Below are positions 10,110 to 21,188 of a DNA stretch of 60,000 bases, one piece after another. The notes under the pieces are model-generated. The model was given only the letters and a program-made list of their open reading frames with translations, was not told the DNA's origin and searched no databases. The stretch spans positions 541,388-601,387 of the forward strand of contig RPFO01000231.1 in assembly GCA_009746045.1 (NCBI GenBank). The letters are read 5' to 3'. How positions within the stretch are numbered: position 1 is the first letter of the stretch; the number at the start of each line of letters is the position of its first letter. The DNA comes from Mesostigma viride (lineage: Eukaryota; Streptophyta; Mesostigmatophyceae; Mesostigmatales; Mesostigmataceae). A program made the position numbers and the translations under genes.

Positions 10110-12030
10110 ATGTCTACGTCAATCCGATGGTCTTCGAATGGTTGTCCACCTTTCCCTCTCCCCTCCACCGCCCGGCGGCGGCAGGGCGCGGTCTACCTGG
10201 TCTTCATCGTGTTCATCTTCTTCATCTGGGTGCAGTACACCAAGGTCATGAGCGGCGCGGCCAGCGAGCTGGCCCGGGAGGCCCGCGGCTTCCGCCTGTT
10301 GAGCGTCCGCGAGCTCTTCGTGAACTACTTCCATGACTATGAGTCCCAAATGGAGTACCTGAGGGGGCTGGTGACCGCGTCAGACGTCGCGGGTGACCCC
10401 TTTGCTCCCCACTGGATCGACCACATGCGCGCGATGACCTGGGCGGCCATGTCCGCATTCCCCACGGGGGCGGGCCGGCTAGGCGTGACCTGGGAGAGCG
10501 GCGCAGTGTCCTACGGCCGGTTCGTCACGGGGTCTCACCTGGAGCTGCGGCTCTCGTTCGTCACGGAGAGCCCCCGCCTTGCGGTCGTCGACTCGTGGCT
10601 CGCGCCCGCCACGTCCACCTGGCACCTCTGCGCGCCCGAGCGGTGCGCGTGCCAGAACGAGGACCGCGCCGATGCGGGCGACGCCGAGGCTGACGCCTCC
10701 GCGGGGGAGGGTGGCTCGGCCTCAATGCCAAAAGCCAACAACAGGACCAGACATGGGGATGTGACAGAAGGCGCGGTGGGGCGCGGGGCAGATGCAGGCT
10801 TGCACCCCGTGGTGGCCCCCCCGCCCGTGGTGTGGCGGCCGACCTGCGTGCGCCTGCCAGGGTGCGCGATGACGACCGCAGTCGTCGATGCATGGTCCAT
10901 CGAGGCCGACGATGGGAGTGGCAAGGGGTTGGGCAGGGTGATGGAGGCACTGGGGGGCACGAACTGGGATGAGGGCCAGATTGTGGCTCGCGAGCCCAGC
11001 ATCGGCGACCCCGTCCCGATCGAGGGGGTCGATCTCAGCCCTGCTCCCGGCGTGGGGGCTCCTGTTCCCTGGGACGCTCCTCCCCCTGTAAATCCCCCCG
11101 CCCCCTCCCCTCCCCCTCCCCTTCTGCCTCCCCTCCAGCACACGCGCACGTCGTCCTCGGCGGCCACCTGCCTGCTCCCCCCCCCCAACGTGACCGTGGT
11201 CAAGGACGCGGTCTTCTTCGACGCGCCCTGGGTGCGAACGCTCGTGCGCGGAGGCGGCAACCTTCTCGCCATCATGGCGACCGAGGACGGCGACGCGGAC
11301 ATGTACGGGGTCAATGCGGACCTGCTGACATCCGCCACAGTCCCAGCGGCCCGTTTTGGGCGCGCCGGCCCACTCGAGACGGTGCTGGGGGTGAGCTTCT
11401 CGACGACCGAGCTGAGCAAGCAGCTGGCGGACTTCACGCGCTGCCACGGGAGCCGCGCGCCGCCGCAGTCTGGCCATGAGATCCTCTCGACCGCGTGCGG
11501 CTCGCGCGTGTTTGTGCTGGACCTGGACGGTCGGCTGGTCGCGGCCAGCCACGGGCGCGTGCGCGACCGTGACGCATGCCTCCTGGGCGTGGCGAGCGAC
11601 GACCCGCTGATCCGGCTGGCGAGCGCGTCGCTTGTTGACCGCTACGGCCCCCCGCCGCTGTCGGTCGACATGCTCCTTTCTGAGGGCGGCAGCATCAGCA
11701 TGGACGACGTCTCGGCTAACGACACCGTCCAGCTCATCGACGCGGTCCTGACTGGGGTCGAGGGGACCGCGTTCCTGCTGGTGGTGGTCACGCCCCAGTC
11801 GACCGCGGTAAAGCGCATGGACGAGACCGACCGGCTCTACTTCACTCTCCTGCTCGTGCTGCTCCTGTTCGTGTTCGTGCTGGCCGTCCTGCTCATGAGC
11901 CGGCTCAAGCGCAAGCTGACGCTCGAGCGCACGCTGAGGGGCGAGCTGCTGGAGAGCAAGATGGAGGCGGAAGCGGCGTGCCAGGCCAAGGGGATGTTCC
12001 TCGCCAACATGTCCCACGAGATGCGCACAC
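10110..12030 (+). CDS. Hybrid histidine kinase (AHK1-like), exon 1: sensor region and H-box
   Basis: The exon encodes a short basic N-terminus, a membrane segment at residues 27-41 (AVYLVFIVFIFFIWV), about 530 residues probably outside the cell, a second membrane segment near 575-597 (LYFTLLLVLLLFVFVLAVLL), a linker helix and the dimerisation start FLANMSHEMRT with the phosphoacceptor His636. The external part is not a clear CHASE domain; RVFVLDLDGRLVAAS resembles the core of Cache-type sensors. It also contains proline-rich and low-complexity inserts. The donor is GTGAGT at 12,031, splitting the proline codon of the HEMRTP box. The first codons are uncertain: a good acceptor (CGGCGGCGGCAG ending at 10,184) sits just before the first membrane segment, so the true start may lie in an unseen upstream exon. 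Confidence 0.85.
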
Positions 12031-13099
12031 GTGAGTTATTTACGGATGTGGTTGGGTTCACGTGCACCATGGACCGTTTGCATTGGCCACGAGACGCGCA
12101 CGCGTGAGTGGGGGTTTGTGGGTGATGTGGCTTAGGTCCGCAGCGTGGTAGCACGGCCGATCCCATGGGGTCGTGCCGACGTGCCTCTCGGGATGCGCGT
12201 GTGTGAGTGCTGGATGCGGGCTAGCGAGCCGCCTGTCACAGCGCCACCAAGGGTAGGGTGACCACTCCGTAAGGGAAGAGGGTCCAGGGGGCTGATGGCG
12301 TGCGCACGCGGGAGTTTGTGTCATTTCAACGTTCGTTATCAGGGTGTGTACACGCTCCTTTGGGGGCGGTGGCTGATCATAACAGAGTGCTCCTAGTTGG
12401 GAGCGCAATAATTAGGGTGCCTAAGTACAACACTTGGTCACCAACCGTATGCATGAAGCATGGGAGTTGGGCATGGGGATCATGTGGCAGGCACGTGTGG
12501 GCCCTGTAGCTGCTTGAATCATTCATACGACCAGCGGATGGAGCGTGTCAGGAAGCTGCGAGGGAGGGCGTTGGGGTTGGGGCCGCGCATTGGCCAGGCC
12601 TCTTTCAGTTCGCTTGAAAGGCTATCTTGATCCGCATGTATGCTTAGGTCGTTGTTTTCATGCAGGGTGTAGGAGGGTGATCCGCGGCTTTTTACAGTCT
12701 GGGTGGGAAGTGCTTGGGAGGAGCTTGAGATGAAGGCTCCTGGAGTCGTTGGGGATGGCTACAGGTTGACTCAATTCCTTTTTGCATCCATACGGCTCCT
12801 AACCGCTTGGGTCAGCGTCGCTGGCCGGAGTCCTTTCTATCACCTGGCATGCGTTTTCCTTTTTGCTGCTTTATTTCTGCCCAGCCCGCAATCGCGCGTC
12901 TCCCCCCTGCTACCTGTGTGCGTCCTTCCTCCCATACTACTATATATGTGCCGCACTCACCGGATACCCCCACCTTTCTCCTCGGATCCCAACACGCCCG
13001 GCATCCCCGCTTTCCCCCTGTCTTTCCCCCCTTCTTCCTCGCCCTTTCTTCCCCCGCCCGTTTGCCCACCTCTCGGCTCATGACTTGCCCCTCCTTCAG
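12031..13099 (+). other. Intron 1 of the histidine kinase
   Basis: Donor GTGAGT at 12,031; acceptor CCTCCTTCAG ending at 13,099. The last 250 bases are rich in C and T. No gene or mobile element is recognised inside. Confidence 0.8.
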
Positions 13100-13222
13100 C
13101 GCTGACCGCGGTGCAGGGCTTCCTGGACCTGCTCATCAGCGAGTATAGCAGCAGCCAGCTCTCGGCGTCCGCCCTGGAGTACGCTACCTTTGCGCGCACG
13201 TCCGCCAGCATGCTGCTGCACG
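13100..13222 (+). CDS. Hybrid histidine kinase, exon 2: rest of the HisKA helix
   Basis: The reading continues as PLTAVQGFLDLLISEY and ARTSASMLLH, the second half of the HisKA four-helix dimerisation and phosphotransfer domain. The first base-pair completes the proline of HEMRTP, and the exon ends one base into the next codon. The donor is GTGCGT at 13,223. Both junction phases agree with the neighbouring exons. Confidence 0.88.
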
Positions 13223-14389
13223 GTGCGTGCGCAGCCTGGCTCCTGCCACGGCGGATATAGCAATTAAAGATAGCCGTTCTGTTCCTGGTATGTGCTGCTT
13301 CACGGTGCGTGGCTCCGCGGGCGAGGCAAGCCGCAATGCGATGCTGGGAAGTCCGTGCCTCAGCGACCTGCCCACGCTTTCGCATGGTGTGCTTGAATAG
13401 GAGCAAAACGGGTTTGCCATGTGTCCACCCCCATGTGTTCTTGTACAGCTTCGCTAGGCCGCCGCCTTGACTAGTTGCATGGTGTACTCCTGGTCCTCCA
13501 ATGTATGTTCCAAGGCCGGCGCCCGCGTAAGACTGTGTGGTGTGCTCCTATTGGAGGGCAGCGAGGGCAAGCTGCCCTGCGTGGTGGGACGTGGATGGTA
13601 AGGAGAAAGGGGGGCCTAGAGAGCAAGCTGCCCTTTGTGGTGGTGTGTGATTGTGGCCCGTGGTGCCTGCACTCGCCATGTCGCGGGCATGTGCCCCATG
13701 GTGCCCCATACGCGAGTGCCTGGCCAGGGTGCTGGACGGGGTATGCCTGATCTCTTCATGGGGGGCGGGGCGGGGGAAGAAGGAATCGGGGAAGATAAGG
13801 TCTGTGATCAAGGAAGGTCTGTGAAGGATGGACAAGGTCAAGCTGTGGCGCGCCTAGGAAGCACGAGGCTCAAACCGTGCGCCTGCTTGGGTAGTTTCTG
13901 TAACTGTTGGCATTCTGTGCGCTGAGGTGCCGCCATTCTCAGCTTGTGCCCCGCACCTCCTGACTGTCTTCTCCCCCCTTCCACTCTTCACCCCGTCACC
14001 GCCCCTAATCCTTCCTGCCCCCCCTTGCCCCCCCCCCCCCCAAATTCACCCCACTTAACGTGTACCTGCCAGCAAGGGGGGAGGTGGATGGTGCCCGCGT
14101 CTTCCCTTCCCCCCCTCGTCAGGGTGGCCGTCGCCCTGTTGGCGCTTTGCCCCGCCGCCGCTGCTTGTTATTGCAACCACACTTTCTACAACCGCCACCA
14201 CAACAAGTATACCTACAGTGACTCTCTGCACGCGACTTACCGCACACGCTCTCAGAATACTTGCCCTGCAGCATTTCTTGCCTCTTGGGTCCTTCGATTT
14301 TTTAATCCTCCGCTCCTTTACCTTTTCCATTCCTCGGCCACTCTGTCCTTGGCCTCTCCCCATTTCTTGCCACCCTGTACTCCCACCAG
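13223..14389 (+). other. Intron 2 of the histidine kinase
   Basis: Donor GTGCGT; acceptor CTCCCACCAG ending at 14,389. There is a run of C at about 14,031-14,041. No gene is seen. Confidence 0.8.
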
Positions 14390-14589
14390 TCGTGAACGAT
14401 GTGCTGGACCTGGAGAAGATGCGCAACGGCAACTTGGACCTGGAGTCGGTCCTTGTGGACCTGCAGGAGCTGCTGGAGAGCGTCGTCAACCTGTTTGCGA
14501 TGAAGCTGTTCCCACAGGTGGAGATCGTGCTGGCCATGACCGACCGCTGCCCCCGCTTTGTCGTGGGGGACGCGTTCCGCATCAAGCAG
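14390..14589 (+). CDS. Hybrid histidine kinase, exon 3: end of HisKA to start of ATPase
   Basis: The encoded stretch VVNDVLDLEKMRNGNL is the conserved end of the dimerisation domain. VEIVLAMTDRCPRFVVGD then leads into the ATPase N-box. A segment LESVVNLFAMKL sits between them, as in the plant AHK1 class as I remember it. The exon ends exactly at a codon (AAG CAG) before GTGGGG at 14,590. This donor is the seed of the 79-bp repeat that fills the start of the next intron. Confidence 0.88.
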
Positions 14590-14925
14590 GTGGGGGCGAT
14601 GATAGGATCATAGGAGCAGACAGTAGCAGGAGAGTACTAACATCTGTGACACCTTCTGCATCACGCAGGTGGGGGCGATGATAGGATCATAGGAGCAGAC
14701 AGTAGCAGGAGAGTACTAACATCTGTGACACCTTCTGCATCAAGCAGGCGGGGGGGATGATAGGAGCATAGGAGCAGACAGTAGCAGGAGAGTACTAACA
14801 TCTGTGACACCTTCTGCATCAAGCAGGTGGGGGGGACGATAGGATCATAGGAGCAGACAGTGGCAGAAGAGCACTAACATCTGTGACACCTTCTGCATCA
14901 AGCAGGCGGGGGGAAATTCTTTGCA
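14581..14925 (+). repeat. 79-bp tandem repeat that copies the exon 3 splice donor
   Basis: Units start at 14,581, 14,660, 14,739, 14,818 and 14,897, a spacing of exactly 79. The first nine bases of unit 1 (ATCAAGCAG) are the coding end of exon 3. Every later unit reads GCATCA(A/C)GCAG followed by GTGGGG or GCGGGG. Units 1-3 contain TACTAAC, and unit 4 has CACTAAC, 27 bases before the next CAG. Each unit therefore looks like a 79-nt intron with donor, branch site and acceptor, and adjacent units are joined with no exon between them. Confidence 0.9.
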
Positions 14926-15249
14926 AGGGCTCTTTGCGTAGAGGGTTCCTCGCTTTGAGCAGGTGGGGGAGCGAAAGTGCTGTTTGTACCACATCACTTG
15001 TTCTAATACGCAACAAGCATGACTGTGCCTGCACTTGGTTGTTGGTTGTCCCATCAATGCCCCCCGCCCCGTGCACACAAGCCGTGTCCTGCCCCGCCTC
15101 GCCAAGTTCCCCCCACGCATGGTGCCACCGACGCCTCGCTCTCACCGGTGCCTTCGCCTCACGTTTTTGTTTGCCCATGCTTGCCCGTGCCCGTGCCCCC
15201 CCTGCTGTCTGCCCTCCCCCGTGTCCTGTGCCCTGCCCCCCCCCTGCAG

Positions 15250-15734
15250 ATATTCATGAACCTGCTCTCCAACTCGGTCCGCTTCACGCGCAGCGGCCGC
15301 ATCTTGGTCAGCTTGGACGCGGTGGCCCTCCCGCCCAGGAAGCCACCGGCCAGCCATGGTGCCGTCCACAGGGGGCCCCACGAGGTGCCCAACTGCGGGG
15401 TGGGTGACATCGCTGGCTGCCTGCAAGAGGGATCACCCGGCCGGCCATCCCCCGTGCATTGCCCCCCCAGCTGGGCATCCTCGTGCGCCGCTGGCGTGAT
15501 GTCCGCGATTCCGTGGCTACGGCGCAACGCGAGGGGCGCCACGATGGTGCCAGCCTCCAGGGGGCCCACGTACTACTCGGTCGCGTCATCGGCGGGCAAC
15601 GGGATGGAACCGGCGCCAGATGGGGCCACGGACGCGCACCCGTCCGTGCCTGCAATCCTCCCCGCGGCAACGCCCGAGGAGGTTCAGCTGCTGGTGGCGG
15701 TGGACGACACGGGTGCGGGCCTGCCGCAGGACAA
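15250..15734 (+). CDS. Hybrid histidine kinase, exon 4: ATPase N-box and G1 box
   Basis: The exon opens with IFMNLLSNSVRFT (residues 749-761), the N-box of the HATPase domain, which coordinates magnesium and ATP. After about 115 residues of proline- and glycine-rich insertion it reaches VAVDDTGAGLPQDK, the G1 box. A long insertion between these boxes also occurs, shorter, in plant AHK1-type kinases. The acceptor is CCCCCTGCAG ending at 15,249; the donor is GTGAGT at 15,735, two bases into a lysine codon. Confidence 0.88.
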
Positions 15735-16799
15735 GTGAGTGGGCGCACGCGGTGACGCGCGCCAGAAGTGGTTGGACCGGTGGCCTGGCCTAGGGCACAG
15801 TGTGTGGTTGTCGTAATTTCCGCGCGGGCTTGCTTCCGCTCGGGGCGCGACATGAGCGGGAGCCCGCACACTCATGGTCTTCCTTGTGTGGGAGGGAGGG
15901 GCCGGCGGGAACCGCAAGGGAGCTGCCTTGCTCTGTTTTTTGCGGCACATGACCCTCCTGCTGATGTTTCCTCCTGTGGCCCATGCCGGACAAATTGTCA
16001 GCATGTAGGGGGGACAACGGTATGTCCTACACACGAGGGTGCAAATTTTTTTCTTGGCAGCTGCTGTCAATTTGGCTGAGGCGTGTGCAAGCAAGCCATG
16101 TCACTTGTCACAGGGTCGTGATGCGTCGGTGGTTTCCCTTTGGGATCTGTGTGCCAAAGTCGTTCGTTGGTTTGACGATGAGCACACTGTACTATGAGCA
16201 TACTTTGGGGCGCACACTTGCTTACCTTCTGGCGGTGATCATGGAAAAGGCCTCACTGCAGGGGACGTTGTTGGAGCGCTCCCAGAAAAGTAATGCTTCC
16301 CATCGCCACATCCTGTTCCTCACTCCACAGCCCGAGCCTCCCCCCTTTTGTTTCTAACGCGCATTATAATAGTCAGGGGCACGGCTCGATCCTACCGCAA
16401 GTCATAATTATAAATAATTATAGCTACAATAGTCGGGCCCACGGCTCGTTCCTACTCGTGGCCATGCCTATCCCATCCACAGATTAGAATAGTACTCGTA
16501 ATAGCTAGGGACAATCAAAGCAAGGACGGAGGCTGTGGCCGAGCTGTTGCGATGGGTAAAGCAGTTTAGGCTGCCAAGGATGGCGCCCTGAACGCGGTGA
16601 TCCTGTTCGAATACGATATTGTGACAAGAGCCACGTTTGTGGCAGCAAGGGTCATGCGCTTCCCCCCGGCACAAATCTCGCGTCCTGCCACTTCACGCCC
16701 CCTATCCTTCGTCGTCCCTTCACGCCACTGTTGTCATCTGGCTGCGGCATCCCCTTTGTATGCCCTCCCCCCTTTACCCCCCCGCCCCCCTCCCTCCAG
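15735..16799 (+). other. Intron 4 of the histidine kinase
   Basis: Donor GTGAGT; acceptor CTCCCTCCAG ending at 16,799. It contains two imperfect direct copies, about 58 bases apart, of AATAGTC(A/G)GG...CACGGCTCG (16,367 and 16,427). No gene is seen. Confidence 0.8.
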
Positions 16800-19737
16800 G
16801 TGGGAGAGCGTCTTCGAAGACTTTGTCCAGGCGGACGCCAGCACAACGCGCATGCACGGCGGGACGGGCCTGGGCCTCTCCATCGTGCGCCGCATCGTCC
16901 ACAAGATGGGCGGGAGCGTCCATTTCGTGCACAAGGACGGCCCAGGGGCGCGGGTCGAGCTCTCGCTGGCGGTGGGGGTGGCTGCAGAACAGGAGCGCGA
17001 GTGGCTGGCGTTTATATGCCGGGGGCTGCTGGCGGGGCGGCCCCCGAGGCTGGCGCCGGGCGAATCCGTCCCCGCGCGCCGTCACGAGGACAAGGGCGGG
17101 GGCGGGCCGGGGAGAGGTCCTGTCATGATCGATTTCTTCAGGAGCGTGGTGTCGGACATTGGGGTGGCGGCCCCAAGCATGCCCCTGCTCCAGGGCGGGG
17201 GCTCCCCCGTCAATCCGCCGCGCTCGCCTGCCCTGCGCGGAAAGGCCGGCCCGAGCGCGGCCAGCGATGGCGCGATGCAGCGCTGGCTGCTGGCAGTCGC
17301 GCACGTCCTCCTGCCCTTGCGCACGCTCAAAGCCCACCAGGTGCCACAGGCGGGCTCTTCCGAGGGTTCCACACAACGGCTGCTGCACAACGGCGACTCC
17401 CTGGAGCCGATGCAGCTGGCCTCTGTGTCCTCCATGTCTAGCCTGGCCTCCATGTCTGACGCTGCGTACTCGGTGGAGATGGGGAAGGTGGCGGGGCACG
17501 GGGGGGGAGGCGGGAATGGCCAACTAGGCCAGGACGCGAACCCGGCGCACATCACGCTGGACCTCTTCCCCCACCTGTCCTCGGCCGATGGCAGTGACGC
17601 GCTTCGTGCCTCGCTATGTGGCAGCGATCACGGGATGCGGGGCCAACGAGGGGAACCGTGGGAGGGCGGGTGTCCCGCAGGCATGGTGGATGAGCGCAGC
17701 CCCTACGGCAGCTGCAGTGGCTGGAGGTCGTTCGATGACGCTGGGGGGGGCCTCCCTGCCGCGGTGTTTCCCGGGCTCACCATTCGCACGAGCATTGACG
17801 GCAAGGGGGGCCGCAAAGGGCTCCACCTGGCGGTGGACGCGGGCGGCGGCGGCCGTTGCCGCCTGAGCGACCATGCGCAGACGGACATGTCCGCCGCCCA
17901 CCGCCGCGGTGGCAGAGGACCCGACACGGTCCTGCTTGCGCTGGCGGGGCCTGCGGAGCGGGCCTCGGTCGCCCGCTGGCTCGTGGACAAGGGCCTGGCG
18001 GTGGCGGAGGCAGCGAGCGTGGACGAGCTCGACGCGCTCTTGTGGCCGCGGGGGGAGGGAGGCTTGCATCTGCGGGGGGAGGGAGGGGACCGGGCAGCAG
18101 GGCACGCAGCCGCTGTACGCGATGGGACTAGTCTCCCAGGGGCTCATGGTGGCACCAGGTGTGGGGCGGTGGATGGTGGCAAGGGAGGCACCGATGGCCT
18201 GGTGGCACCATTCTCGAACAGTCACTCCCCCGGCGCACCGGCGCAAGAGCTGCCATGGGATGTCGTCGGGCCGCTTGGCGGCGCTGTACATGGCGGCACA
18301 CCCGGCGGGAGTCCCCCGTGGGGCGCAAAGGAAGATGCGCGCGGGTCGGCCCCCGCTTCCTCGCGCAGGGATGGCCCTGACTGCGAGGACAGCAAGCCGC
18401 AACACGAGGCTTGCAAGGAAAGACAGGGCGAGGACAGCAGGCAGCCTCCCCAGGAGTGCGGCGGCATGTTGTCGGGCCGAGGCCACCAGCGGGAGGGCGC
18501 GGCCTGTGGCGGCAGCGTTGACAGGAACCGGCAGTACTTCCTCGCCATCATCGACGTTGCGTTCCTGGCCCCCTCGACACCGGTGGCCCGCTCCATTCCC
18601 GTTAGCCCGCCCGGTGGCCACCTCAGTGGGTACAACTCGGAGCTGGACGCTGCGGGCGAGCTGTCCCCCTCCCCCCGCGGCGTGGCGGGCAGTCCTCGCA
18701 GCACCTCGCCGCGCGGGCCACCGGCAGCCGCGCAGTGGGCGGACGACGTCGTGGCGCCAGGGGGGGGCGTCGGGGGGGGGGCCAGCGGCGGCAGCAACTA
18801 TGGCGGCGGCGAGGCCGCGGGCAGCGGCAGCAGCGTCCTCGAGCCGCGGCAGCTGGTCTTCGACAGCCGCCGGTCGTCGAACAATGGGGGTTACCTGCGA
18901 AGCCTGGGCCCGTCTGACGAGGGAGCCCCGCCTGGACACGTTGGCCTGCACATGGAGGACGTGGTCGGGCGGCTGCCGATGGGCTGCCCCCTAGTGTGGG
19001 TCACGGGCGCCAGCAGCAAGAAGCTCAAGGACTGCATCCCACGCTCCCGCGCAGGCCGCGACCGGTCCCCGGCGTGGCAGAGCAGCCGCATGGCGTGCGC
19101 GCGCCACCCGCTGCACCCGTGGCGCCTGCTGGCGCTGCTGGCCGCCGCCACCTCGACTTCCCCCTGGTCCACACCCCGAGGTCCCAGCGGCGGCGACGGC
19201 CCTGGCCCTGGCCCTGCAAGCGGTTTGCGAGAGGTGGACAGTGGCGGCAAGGGGGCGGCGGCCCAGACCCCCGGCACCGGAAGAGGAGGCGCGTTGGGGG
19301 ACAGCGGGTGGCGGGTGGGCACGAGCACGGATGCGCGGCCGCCACCGCCGGTGGAGTTCAAGTCGGCGGCACGGCTCTTCTCCAATCTCACGCCAGTGCA
19401 CGCGGGCCTGTTTCCACACGTGCGCAGCGCCACTAGCCCCACCAGCCGGGGCAGCCCGGCGGGGGGTTCTGCGACACCCGTGGGCGCAGCTGTACCGATT
19501 GACGCGCCGGCGCAAGTCGAGGTGTTGGTGGGCGACATCAGGGGGGGGGCTTCATTGGAGGAGGCGCGGTCTTCCCTGGGAGGTGAAAGGGTGCATGTGG
19601 CCCTGGCTGTTGGGGGCGACGCAAGCAGCGCCGGCCAAGTCGAGTCGTCGTCGGCGACGGAAGCTCCCGGAGCATCGAGTGGTGGCGCCTCCGCGGCCGG
19701 GAGCCCCCTTGAGGATGCGAAAGTGCTCGTGGCTGAG
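16800..19737 (+). CDS. Hybrid histidine kinase, exon 5: G2 box, broken pseudo-receiver, long linker
   Basis: The first residues, WESVFEDFVQADASTT and GGTGLGLSIV (930-939), complete the HATPase with its F and G2 boxes. About 900 residues of Gly/Ser/Pro-rich linker follow. Scattered in the linker are four pieces that in order look like a degenerate receiver: DTVLLALAGPAERASVARWL (from 1286), YFLAIIDVAFLA (from 1489, Asp1495), CPLVWVTGASS (from 1639) and HPLHPWRLLALLAA (from 1679). Plant cytokinin- and osmosensor-type kinases also carry a pseudo-receiver at this place, but not one spread over some 400 residues. The exon ends with KVLVAE, the first strand of the true receiver, before GTGAGG at 19,738. 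The opposite strand is open for long stretches only because of GC bias. Confidence 0.85.
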
Positions 19738-20471
19738 GTGAGGCGCCACTTTGTTTGAGTGTCTTGGTTTGGCCGGCGTTTTGTGAAGTGCCTTCATTCG
19801 ATTTGGGCTTTGCTCCGAGTCCTCTCTGGGTTCCTTCTTGGGCTCCGTGCCCGTGGACTTCCCACTCTACAGGCGCGTGCTTAGTTATCATCGATGAAAT
19901 CATGTGAGCGCAATGCCGAAGGGCTGCCACCGTTTCCTGGAGTCATTTCAAGTTTTGGTATCCCTGTCCCGCTGTAATATACATACTACTATGCTTAATA
20001 CTACTACATCTACTAGTAAGTTATTTATTATATACTAGTAAGTTACTATATTCTATAAACTTTTGTATCCCTGCCCCGCTGAAATGTGTGTCCATTGCCG
20101 TAATGTGTGTCATGGGTGACACGATACCTGTCATGGTATCACGGTCCTGCTGTAATGTGTGTCCATTGCCATAATGTGTGTCATGGTGACACGATACCTG
20201 TCATGGTATCACGGTTCCGCATGGGGGTGATGTTCACTTACACCCGCCTCACACAAGCACCAGCCTGACTCGGCCGCATCATTCCGACCACCATGCTGCC
20301 TTGCTGTGCCATCTCGCCGCTTTTTCCGATTGTCTGGCTCCATCCCTTCATGCCCTACTCCCACGTCACCCCCCCTTGGCCCCGCGCAGGACAACAAGAT
20401 CAAACAGGTGCTTACTTCCCTATGTGCCCTTTTTATGACTTGATGTCCCCTTTTGCTACAACCCAAACCAG
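19738..20471 (+). other. Intron 5 of the histidine kinase, with a duplicated acceptor
   Basis: Donor GTGAGG; acceptor CCCAAACCAG ending at 20,471. An earlier acceptor (CCCCGCGCAG ending at 20,389) is followed by GACAACAAGATCAAACAG and GTGCTT, an 82-base-offset copy of the real acceptor and the start of exon 6. The stretch 20,074-20,217 is a separate repeat. Confidence 0.8.
20074..20217. repeat. 72-bp tandem duplication with internal hairpins
   Basis: Two units contain TGTGTGTCCATTGCC, the palindromic GTGTCATGGTGACAC (one copy has an extra G), and GATACCTGTCATGGTATC, which can form a six-base stem. Confidence 0.8.
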
Positions 20472-20613
20472 GACAACAAGATCAACCAGGTGCTGCTGAA
20501 GCATGTGCTGGCCAAGCTTGGCGTGACCGAGTTTTCGATCGTTGCAAACGGGTCGCTCGCGGTGGAGGCGCTCACGAGCAACGCCTGGTCATGCATCCTC
20601 ATGGACTGCAACA
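20472..20613 (+). CDS. Hybrid histidine kinase, exon 6: receiver domain, first half
   Basis: Together with the end of exon 5 this gives KVLVAEDNKINQVLLKHVL, with the acidic pair Glu1889-Asp1890, and then WSCILMDCN with the predicted phosphoacceptor Asp1934. The receiver takes phosphate from the kinase's own His636 and would pass it to a histidine phosphotransfer protein. The exon ends one base into the next codon before GTGAGT at 20,614. Confidence 0.9.
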
Positions 20614-20831
20614 GTGAGTGCCTGGCGTGGGCGGCGGAAGTACACCCATAGTGGGGGAAAGACTGCATGCGGGTGGCCAAGCATTCGGTATGTTCTGTAG
20701 ACGTACATGCCTGCCGTCATCCAGGCATGCATACTTTGGAGGGCTGGAGGCCCGGCTTGTAGGGCCGTTCATCCAGATGGGGAAGCATGCAATGCACTAC
20801 ATACTTGAGGGCGAGCATGATCAGCGTTCCG

Positions 20832-21188
20832 TTTAGGGTTGACGGCTTAGGGTGGAGGGTCCAGGGTCCAGGGTCCAGGGTCCAGGGTCCAGGGTCCAGG
20901 GTCCAGGGTCCAGGGTCCAGGGTCCAGGGTCCAGGGTCGAGGGTCGAGGGTCGAGGGTTTATGGTTTATGGTTTATGGTCTATCGTTTATGTTTTATGTT
21001 TTATGGTTTATGGTTTATGGTTTATGGTTTATGGTTTATGGTTTATGGTTTATGGTTTATGGTTTATGGTTTATGGTTTATGGTTTATGGTTTATGGTTT
21101 ATGGTTTATGGTTTATGGTTTATGGCCTATCGTTTATGGTTTATGGTGTATGGTCTATCGTTTAGGGTTTAGGATTTAGATCCTAAAC
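20832..21188. repeat. Telomere-like heptamer array in intron 6
   Basis: The array starts with TTTAGGG at 20,832. It continues as about twelve copies of CCAGGGT from 20,861 and a few CGAGGGT, changes to more than twenty copies of TTTATGG (20,958-21,150), and ends TTTAGGGTTTAGG at 21,161. All are 7-base variants of the green-lineage telomere repeat TTTAGGG. The end forms a hairpin: GTTTAGGAT, four bases, then ATCCTAAAC (21,167-21,188). A sequence like GAGGGCGAGCATGATCAGCG stands just before the array and again just after it (21,199), so the array may have been inserted or gained with a flanking duplication. Confidence 0.85.

Noticed and set aside
10722-12017. 431-residue frame on the minus strand
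   Set aside because: It is the antisense shadow of histidine kinase exon 1; high GC at third positions leaves the opposite strand open.
14581-14925. CRISPR-like array of direct repeats
   Set aside because: Units abut with no unique spacers, and the locus is a eukaryotic intron.
17614-18951. 445-residue frame on the minus strand
   Set aside because: Antisense shadow of exon 5, composed of Arg/Ala/Pro low complexity without any motif.
20787-21179. ORF with repeated VYGLWFM
   Set aside because: Heptamer array inside intron 6, not a gene.
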